Positions 13,801-24,200 of a DNA stretch of 64,000 nt are shown here, one piece after another. The DNA lies in NCBI GenBank assembly GCA_024195265.1, contig JAJLRJ010000002.1, positions 17,870,768 through 17,934,767 on the forward strand. The letters run 5' to 3'. Both the position numbers and the translations under genes were made by a program. This stretch comes from Dendrophyllia cribrosa (lineage: Eukaryota; Cnidaria; Anthozoa; Scleractinia; Dendrophylliidae). Each line of letters opens with the position of its first letter. Position 1 is the first letter of the stretch. Below the pieces are notes generated by a model. It did not search any database. It was not told the DNA's origin and saw nothing but the letters and a program-made list of their open reading frames with translations.

Positions 13801-16800
13801 ATTTTTAATATCTTTGTTTTTCAATGTTGATGGTATTAATCTTGTACAAAGTGTGTGGCTACATCCACGATTGTATAATTCAAATAAAAGCTACTGAGCA
13901 GTACTTTCCTGTGGTACTGTTTATTATGCTGTACAAGGTGGTTCTGATGTTTGAGTCTGTGGATAAAATCCTGAAGGGTGACCAAGTAGATGAAAGATTG
14001 CTGAGGTACTGTTTATTATGCTGTTCAAGGTGGTTCTACCTTTTAAGTCTGGATGAAACCATGAAGTATGACCATTCAAATGAAAGCTATTGAGCAGTAC
14101 CTTCCTGTGGTACTGTTTTATACTGTACAATGCGATTCTACCTTTTAAGTGATGTGACCATTCAAATAGAAGCTATCGATCAGTACTTTGCTGTGGTGCT
14201 GTTTATTATGCTGTACAAAATAGTTATAATTTAAGTCTGTTTAGAGTGGTACCATATATATGACAGTGATTTTTTTTATTTGCTTGATCGAATCTACATG
14301 ATGTTCTGATAAGAAAATGGAAAAAAACAAAAAATTTTTTTTCTTCTCTGCGTTGTAGCCGTCTAAAAACGTGAAATTTCACTTCCGGTGTGTTACAAAA
14401 CCGCGCAAGAAGAAAGACTGGAAAAAGTCCGCTGTGACGTCAATACAAGAATGCTGGTGTCGAGGTTTCTCAGTTCCTCACCAGAGTCACATTTTTTGAT
14501 GCGCCCTGAGGAAGAAACATGGTTCTATTAAGGTGTGTTGTCTATGGTTGTAGCAACGCGCACCAAAAAATGGAGGAACTGAGAAATCGCGACACTGGCA
14601 TTCCTGTATTGACGTCACAGCGGACCATTTCCAGTCTTTCTTCTTGCGCAGTTTTGTAACACACCGGAAGTGAAATTTCACGTTTTTAGACGACCAAAAC
14701 GCGGAGAAGGAAAATCGATATCGAAATTTTTTTTTCCCATTTTCTTATCAGAACATCATGAAGATTCGATCAAGCAAATAAAAAAATCACTGTCATATAC
14801 ACTTTAATGAAAATCTTAGCAAATTTGTCACATTTGTACCTTTATTTTCCTCTTTTAGTAACTACTCACTATGTGAGATTACTGTAGAAGATGAAGGATT
14901 CATCAAACAGAGAAGACTGCCTGACATGCTCCCTAACCTACCAGATAGAATTCATTTGAATGGAAGGTCAGTAAACCATCAGCTGGCCTGCATGTAAGGG
15001 GTAAAACATTTGATGGCGCTTACATGGAATACTAACCCTGTAGGATGAACGCACCTCGCGTACGACCGTGTTTCGGTTTCTCGCGTGTCTTGACGATAGC
15101 GCTGGCAAATCATCAGTCCATTTTCTCAACTGTATCAGACCGTAGCTCAAGTTATTAATTATCCTAACTAATCACCCTGATTTTCTTTTAATGATACATT
15201 GATTTTTGCGGATTTATTTTGCCTTTTCGCGATGAAGTGGTAAACGTAGAAGACCTGGCGTGAAAATATGATCTCTTGCTTTTTGTGCAGTTCTCATTTG
15301 TTTTGAAACTTTCCGGTCATCTCTTCAAGTATTGATCGGTCTTTATATGAAATAAAGAAACTGAATTTTTAGAACTGAAGGTATATTATTGTCTGGTATC
15401 GAGATTCTAAACTGTTTTTGTTGGATGTTTTTAATCATACAATGACTTGATTCATGTTTGCTTTTCTACTGCAGGTATTACTTGAAGAATAATCTTGTGT
15501 CAGGCTCACTGCTCCCAGACGAGGCAGCCCAGGTCAGCGGCTTTTCTTTTCTTTTCAATCGACGTTGATTGTGAAATCATCAATTCTGACCGTTCAAAAG
15601 CTACTGAGCAGTACTTTCCTCTGGTGCTGTTTATTATGCTGTACAAGGTGGTTGTAACGTTTAAGTCTGTGGATGAAATCCTACAGTGTGACCATTCAGA
15701 TAGTACCATGGTACTGTTTGTTTTCAATATATGTGCAAAATGAAATGTTGACTTTTCTTGAATTTCGATTTTGGTCGCCTTTGGTTAGGCTAAAATCTGC
15801 GGGGCGGTGTTAAACTTCATGAAAAAATTTGCCTAGTTTAACGTACCTTGCAACGGTTATTTCCCGCTGTTTTTCTTTTACAATTTATGTTCTTTACGAA
15901 GGTACGGGAATTGAGTAGAAAAAATCGCACTTTTACGGTTAACTGATTATTTTTTAACTAAACTTGTGTCCTTTGTTTAATTCAGGAGCTGGCCAAAGAA
16001 TCTAATTTTAGTTTGTTACAACTCAAGCCTCGAGATCTGGCTAAAGAGTTAACGCTACAGGTGAGCCAGCATTCTATGATTTGAAATGAAAATTACAGCG
16101 CAACACCGTTGAAAGACAAGATGGCATTCTTTGCAACTTGTCTCGCAAAGAGGTTTTGCGTTGTGAGTTGCAGGTAAACCAGATTTGGTTAGTTAAAATT
16201 GAGGCGTGTAACATCGGTTTCCTGTAACTTGCCTGTTTCGTCAGCGTTGCATCGCAAATTGCAAAGAAAAAAACGTTGCTTGTGCTACAGCATCTTTAGT
16301 ATCAACAATCCTGTGACTAACTTCTGTGAATCTTTCATTTCAAAGTGACACAGTTTATATTCTTATTTCTAGGAAAAGCGATGGCAATATTTTCGGTCAT
16401 TGATTATCTCCTGCGGTTTTTGTTAGTAGAAAATGTATTTTGTTTGGCTTCTTACCTGGTGAACACTCATTATGGCCCTGTCACACTATTGCGTATCGTA
16501 CTAGCGTATGCCAGCGTATGCCAGCGTATGAAAAATATCACTCATACGCTGGTATACGCTGTCATACGCTGGGGTACGTTAGGCATAGGTTGTATACGTT
16601 TCAAGCATGGTCGCATACGGTGACATACGCTGGCATACGGCGAGGCAGAAAATTTTTTTTAAGCATGCTTAAAAAATTTGTGCGTATTCGGACGTATGGT
16701 TTTTACGCTAAGCATACGCTAGGCATACGCTGAATACGCGAGAGTTACGTTACTTATAGGTCAAGTAAGCTGGTCATTTTGTGCGTATGAAAATTATTTT

Positions 16801-19800
16801 ATGAATTTCCATACGCAACTCATACGTTTCTCTCATACGCAATAGTGTGACAGGGCCTTTAAATACTACGAATAAAGCAGAAGCGAAAGAAGTAGTACTA
16901 CTTCTTCCTCTTCCAGCTTTTATAATACGAGCACTTTTTATATTCTTATTTCTGCACAAGGCAGCAAATACTGGATTAATTATTAGATTATTGATCCTGT
17001 TTTTTTTTTCATCATAGGATTTCGAGGTTTTTAGAAGTATCGATCCTCGAGAATATATCTACAAGTTATGGAACTTTGGCCCGAAACTAACGGAAAACTT
17101 GAGAAAGTTTTCTGAGGTAGGATTAACTTTATTATACTTTATTTATTTGCAATTCGTTTTGAAATTCTCAACTTTAACAATTTTTCCCTTTGGTTCTCAA
17201 TTTCACTTTCAATTGATTTGTTTGTACCGTTGCAGATTGTAAATAAAGAAATGTTTTGGGTTGTGACAGAGATATGTAATGAATCAAACGTGGTCAAGAG
17301 AATGAAGCTAATCAAGGCGTTTATTAAAATTGCAAGTGAGTGATTTTTCAGTGGTTCTTACATAAAGAAAAGCGTTTTTCTGAGCGACAACTCTCGCAGT
17401 CAGCGACCATGCGACCATCTTCAAATCCCTTTAAAAAAATATAGAGCGGTTTTCAGTTGAGTGCTGTAAAACTAAAACCAAAATACCGTGAATACTCTGG
17501 CCAATCACAACAGACGCAGCCCTGCCAATGAACCAATCAGAACTCAAAGCAAAAACATGTAGTTGGCGCCAAGCGCGGGAAAACTAGCGCGTGTGAGCAA
17601 GCCAAGATTGGTCTTGATTTTACTTGTGATTGGTTGAGAAAGTGGCGGGAGATTTTTTTAGCCAATCACAAAGAAAGCTGTCTTATCACTGCCTCCACTG
17701 TGCAGCTTCTGATCAAGCTTTTTATTTATTAACTCTTATAAGTGACCATCTCACTTTCTTGCGCAGCGCAAGAACAACAACAACGTTTCTTTGTACTCAA
17801 GTAAAAATAGTTGTCATTTGAAGGGAATAATTGGAAATTTAAAAAACTAGGAGCTAGAGAAGCCAGTCAGACTGGTCGCGAACGTGAGATTTAACAGTAG
17901 CAGGGTATTCTAACCCCTTTTGGACCCCCTTAATAGATTTGATCCTTGAGGCTTATTTAGTGTACCCTTTATTTTTCACAGGACATTGTAAAGAGTGCAA
18001 AAACTACAACTCCTTGTTTGCTATTGTAAGGTAAGTCTGTATGCATATGCAATACAGTGCCGTTTGTAAAGCACTGAGCAAACGCACTGTAAAGAGTGCG
18101 ATATTACGACTCCGTTTGGCCAATACTTTCCTGTACTTGCGATGGCTAGCATTGACTTTCGATCACTTTGATCGAGCCCAAATTCGCCCACAAGTAGGCG
18201 AAATTCAACTCAAGTCAAGCGGCCAGTTACAAGCGTGATCGCGCGACGCCTAACTTGCGAGTACTTGTGAGTCATCTTGCACCTCTGTTAGGCCACCCAG
18301 CGCAAGGTAACACAAGTTGTCATTTTCCAACTCGCGCTGACTTGCGTTTCTGTTGACCAGGGCTAAAGCTTTCGCTGTGTTAAGCAGCGACTTTTAAGAT
18401 AGCGAACAGTCTCCTTCTTTTTCTATTTTCTTTGTCGCGAGAAGTCAGCGACAAGACTAAATAATTTGTCTAATTATCAGCATCAGCTTGCGCGCATTCA
18501 GATCTGAGAAAAAAAGGCGACTGATCGCACAGTAGCGATTTTTGTTTTCCGTTTCCTTTTTTATTGACTGACGACCCTTGTTCTGTGTTCCAGCGGTCTC
18601 GGCCATTCAGCGGTACAGCGACTGAAGAACACGTGGGACAGATTACCCACAAAGCATAGCAAGGCGTTTGAGGTAAGTTGTGCTACTTCGTCAAAACATT
18701 GATATTATACAAACGTTTTTTCATTTGTGATTTACAATCTCGTCCTTTTTTTTCTATCTAAGGATCTTCAAAGTCTCATGGATCCCTCAAGAAATATGTC
18801 CAAGTACAGAAATCTGCTGAACGGAGAACATGGCGAACCACCCCTTGTAAGTTCACCTTAATTAGTTTGTCTCAAAACTCGATGCGAGAGTTTTAGAGTT
18901 GGCGGTCAAACGCAGACTCGGGACTCTCGTCAACAGGATCTATAAATAGATTCTGCATGATGCATTTAACAATATCTGCTTCAACCTTGAGAAAATATAA
19001 AAAAAGTTAAAAGTTGCGATTTTTACAGAGAAATGTATGACAGGCGGCACCCACTTGTCATACAATTTTTCGTTAAAATCGTGAATTTCAATTTTTTATA
19101 TCTCCTTCATTTTTTAGCAGATCTCTTTGTAACTTTACATTTTTGCAAAATTCGGTATGGGTGATCTATTCATATACCCTGCTTTTCACTAAATTCAATA
19201 TTTCAAAATCTCAGGCTGTTTCGAAAAAGGGCAATTCTCGTCGTTTGCGTTTTCCAAAGTTTACCTACACGGAACGTGCTCGTATGCGCGGCATCGCTCG
19301 CATCTGTAACTATCTCCTCGCGCGAACAATACCGCCATCTACTTAGCCCAGATATCCTTGAATCACGTAAGAACTAATTTATCCTTGCAGCAATACTCAT
19401 ACACTGTCAAACAGACAGTTGAGGTGATTAAAGAAAGTCATCAACCTGCAATCGGCGTCAAAATTACTTGAGACACTTTGTCTGAAAACGAATTTTCCTC
19501 CCCTTTTTAGACTCATACTATAACTTTCTCTCCAGAACGTATCTCCACCCCCCCCCCCCCCCCCCCCCACCCCCTATCCAATGTTGCACCGCTGGTCAGA
19601 AAGTCTGTGGGCAGCCACAAACGCAACTTTGATTGGGGGAGGGGGGACATGGGGTGCGATATTTCCCAAAAATACACTGTTGTAAACCGAAGTGTCTCAA
19701 CAATTTTGTCGCCGAATGCCGGTATTTCGTTTTGATATACAACCAAATTCCCAGGTAATGACATAAACAAGTGTATGACTTAAGTAAGGAGAATTGATAT

Positions 19801-21045
19801 TTTAAGCCTGGAACTGAAAGGGAATTGTTGATTTTGTTTCAGATTCCGTTCTTTCCTGTCATCACCAAGGATTTGACGTTTATCCACTTAGGAAATGACA
19901 GCATTGTGGATGGTCTGGTATGCTGGGAATTTTTCATTTTTTTCCTCCTTACGTCTGTCTGTGGTAAATCCAAAATCAAAGTAATCATTTCTGGGAAATC
20001 GCTTCCAACGCAACCAACGGAATAAATCAATCAGAGATCGAAAAAAAAAATTAACCAGAGCCAAGCAGGCGAAAATGAACGACATTGAAATTACGCCGGA
20101 TTAGTTTTAGCCAAAAATGGCCAATTAGCGACAGTGCTTAACCGATTATATGGATAGTAAATGCAGGAGAAAGTCAGTAAACTACGTTAGTTTTTGGTCT
20201 AATCTTAGTAAATGAAGGCAAACCTCGCGACAAGACTGAGCGGGAATTCGTTACGTCGAAGTTGGATAAAAATTGCCTCAAACAAACCACCGATCCACGA
20301 ATGTATTCAATTATAGCCACAGTGTGTGCTTATACGTTATATAAGTACACACAAAATTTACTCAGTGGAAATGGTGAGTTCCTTATGGGTTAAAAGAAGT
20401 TCAGCGATTATCTCAGAAATTTTAATTTTTATCGAGGTTGGTTTGCTGCCGTGAGGCATGGTATCAAACCTCGAATGTTAATCGATAAAATGCTACTTTT
20501 ATCTTTTTCAGGTAAACTTTGAAAAGCTTCGCCTCATCGCCCGAGAAGTTCGCCAGATTTCCAAGTTTAACTCCATCCCATACGTAAGTCTCGTACAAAG
20601 TTGTGCACCGATCCAATTTTATTATCTTTCAATCAAGAACTTTGTGACTAATCGTTATTTTGTTGTTTTTCCTAACCAGGACCCTGACACCATGTTTGAG
20701 GAGGATCCAAACAGTCAGAGTGGCCCTGGGAACCAGAAGTTGGTTGGCATGGTAACAGGTGGCACCACGTGGAGCCGGAGATCCTTGCGAGACCAGAATC
20801 CTAAAAAGATGTACGAGGAGGTAGGAACGCCAACACATATTCTCATTACTAGGCTTTCGTATTCCTTTTCATTCTTGATGGGAGAATTTCCTGGTACTAA
20901 GTGTTTCTTTTGTCACGCAGTCCATGATGTCACGCAGGGTCAAGCAGTATCTTTCGAACATAACCATCATACAAGACGAGGAGAAACTACGTGACATGTC
21001 ACATAACTGCGAAGCCCCTCTGGGATCAGGTACGTTAACCCCTCT

Positions 21046-21077
<32 letters not shown>

Positions 21078-21205
21078 TCCTCTATGAACGTACAAGCTGT
21101 TTACGTTTTGTATACGAGTTTAGAATTTATGAAGGAGTTTACCGGCTACAATTTGGTAACATTATGAGCTGTTGGCTAGTTTATTTTATTTGACACAGAA
21201 ATAAA

Positions 21206-21249
<44 letters not shown>

Positions 21250-24200
21250 TTCAAAATCAAACGTTTTGCCCGTTCATAACAAAATACATGTACTGTATGT
21301 TAGCGCATTGTTGGTTTTAGTGAATAAGCTTATCATGGATTTAAGCACAGTTGTTTTGCTACCATCTTAGGCGTAAAAAAAATTGCCTTCTTCCTTTTTT
21401 TCTAGTAACATTTGCCAGACCAGTTTCCATTTCCCAGACCACTGCATCTTTTATTTCATTTTTTTTTGTCATCTTTCTTGTAGCTCCTCCCAGTGTACAA
21501 ACTCGTAAGAAGAACTCGCCCTCATCCTCCCCGGTCGCTAACAAGAAAGATCGAAAAGGAAGCAAACCCAGTGAGCTGACCGGTAAGTTGTCTCCAGTGT
21601 ATTAAAACGACCCTAAACTCCCCCCCCCCTCTCATGCCACACCCACTCTTTAGAGTACCGCATTGGTCTCATAAGTACCGCTTACGTTTGAATGATCACT
21701 CAGTTGGATTTCATCACATCACTCACGGTTTTGACTTTGAAAGTTTTTTAAATCTCACTACCATTTAAAAAAAATCCATAGCGTTGACAGTGTTAAAAAG
21801 AATTAAATGAACGCAATGTTTCTGGAATTCCGTGATTTTTTTGTAAAATCAGGAAGCCTACAAGAGGTTTACCACATTCATTGGTAGTTGTAACCTTGAA
21901 GTTAACTGTTTTTATTTGTTTTTATTTTTTATCTTAGTCCCATCACCATTATCACGTAAAAACGAACTTATTTCAGGTAAGAAGGACCGTTTTTGTATCT
22001 AGTTAGGAAATCGTGGTAACTGTAATTTTTTTGTATTTAACACAGTTGTTAAAAAAAGCATCGTGGTAAAACTTTGATTAGATGTTGACGTTGCGCTAAA
22101 TAGTCACCATTTGCATTTTAGTAAGGTCTAAGGTTTTTGCGAATTCCGACCTCCGTAACACAAAGCCAAACTGACCAAAGTATCAATTCGTCCCGCCAAC
22201 AAAAAACGTACAACCGTTGTCAAAGCGCGGGTAGATACAAAACCATGTGGCGACTGGGTTTGTATTTGATTGGCTAAGAAAACAGCATATGTTCTGCGAT
22301 TGTTTAAAATACCCAGCGCAACGGCCGCAAACTAAATCAAAGCAAACGGGTAATTATTCTCGACAACTGGCAATGGAATACTGCTGATTCTAACATGTAC
22401 GTAACTCGTTAAAATGTTTCTTACGGTTTCTTTTATTTTGCTTCACTTCGCAGGTGATCGAATCTCAGTGTCTTCTACAGCAAGTTCATCGTCCTTACCG
22501 GACGTTCAATCGCCAAAACTACTACCAGAAGGTAAAACAAACAAACAAACGAACAAAGAAATAAACAAACAGCAGTATCGACAACAAAAACAGGGTTGTG
22601 ACTAAAGTAATGCATTGGTCAAACGAGAACGAGAATCTACAAGAGTTCAAACTCTCGCTCTCGTTTGGCTTGAGACTCACAGGCTCTTGGCGACTGTCAT
22701 GCACTTTTGCCGACTCTCGTGCACTCTCGGCGACTCTCGTACGCTCTCGGCGACTCTCGTACGCTCTCGGCGCCTCTGGTGCACTCTCGGCGACTCGAAG
22801 AGTTTAAATCAGCCTAAATGTTCATTGGAGTCTAAAGAAATTCTGCACTTTCGCTCTCGTTTGGCCTCAACTCTCAGGCTCGTTGACTCTCGAGCGCTCT
22901 TTAAGAGTTTGAACTTTCGTCAACTATCGCTCGTTTGGCCTGGGCTTAAGGCTCCGAATTTAGCATCCCCTTGTAAGTAATCAGTTAAAAAAAATTTAAA
23001 AGTTAAAGATTTTTTAAATAAATAAAACAGAACCAATAAAATTCTGAATTCTGATTAGTGTTGTGTTTTGTCAATCAGACGACATACATGTATTCCCAGA
23101 AAACGACAGAATGCCTTTACCAGAGGACACGGTACACATGCAGGAACTAAGAAGACTTCACATCAACGATGAACATCGGAGACCTCATTACCGACATCCA
23201 CCAGGTGAGAAACACGACATCTACAACACTCCAAGGTGTGACCGTTATTTGCTAAGCTGATACTTGGTGCACTGAGGAAAAAGTGGTCGCTTAAGAGAAA
23301 AATCAATTTGAAACGGTATTTGACTGATAAAAAAAACGGTTATTTACAAAAGTGGTCGCTTACGGGAAGTGGTCGCTTAAGAGATTAGTCGTTAAGAGAG
23401 AATTGACTGTAGTTAAATCTAACAAGTCAGTCACCAAATGGCCACTACCTCTACAATTTGTGCGGATAGTCATAGTTGAGGCTATTTTAAGGCTCTGCAC
23501 ATCCACTGCCAGAATATGTGTTTTGGCTGTCTCATCTCTGCAGTTCCCACAAATCTGGTGATGTCGTTTCTCCAGCTCGGTTTGACACCGTTTAACCTGA
23601 CTCCCTTGATTGGAATGCTTCTCTGTAGGGCTTCTATTTATAATCAGCCAATCTAACTGTTTGCCAAGTTAATCTTTTTTCCGACCTATTAAAGAAGAAA
23701 ACAACCGCTAGCTCTATACTATACGACAACCTTCTCCTTTGTAACAGCTTCTGGTGAACGACTACAAAATATTCATACTAGACTCAGTTGGCTTGTAACT
23801 TAAGATCTCACTAATTTGCTCAATCTTGTGAACATGAAAACTACATGGGGAATATCGCGTGATGCGTTTTGACCAATGCATCGCAAGAATAAATTATATA
23901 ATATTTTGTGCTGGAGATTTTACTGGAGACTAAAAGACAATTCTTTTTCTTGTAGGTGTGGAAGTGATAAGACCGGTACATTATTCAGGTACGGGTATTT
24001 TAAATGTAATATTTTGCAAGGGAAATTTCAGTAGGATCCCTGCTAGCCCCATCAAGACTTCACAAGCATTTTCGCTAATGCAGTTTTGTATGAACACGGT
24101 TTGACCGCATTCCATTTTCGTGGAACTTTTCTCGTGTTTTTCGGTGGAATCAATCTATCGTCATCGAAACATTGCCTTAACTGTTTTACACGGCATATGA

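Larger units (their letters stand above)
13153..15532 (+). other. RAPGEF2: Ras-association (RA) domain exons of the RAPGEF gene
   Basis: Four exons (13153-13381, 13646-13710, 14859-14966, 15475-15532) encode the RA fold. It begins at [12 protein letters not shown], runs through TTAREVV and YSLCE, and ends at RYYLKNN. The strings IKQRRLPD and RYYLKNN are hallmarks of the PDZ-GEF RA domain, which binds Ras-family GTPases. The 5' half of the first exon is a Ser/Asp-rich linker. The intron between the second and third exon carries a large fold-back element at 14259-14797. Confidence 0.9.
15986..20820 (+). other. RAPGEF2: RasGEF (CDC25-homology) catalytic domain exons of the RAPGEF gene
   Basis: Exons from 15986 to 20820 encode the catalytic domain, from [15 protein letters not shown] to the KKMYEE segment. 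Recognisable CDC25-type blocks are [88 protein letters not shown] and [15 protein letters not shown]. No frameshift or stop interrupts them. Catalytic activity is expected from the family and is not visible directly. Confidence 0.92.

Noticed and set aside
15506..15743. Open frames on both strands after the RA exon
   Set aside because: They fall on a copy of the dispersed ~115-bp repeat (15592-15722).
20924..21193. 89-codon frame extending the RAPGEF exon through a poly-proline stretch
   Set aside because: The proline run comes from an intronic poly-C tract after the donor at 21030. Splicing to 21484 keeps phase and family similarity.
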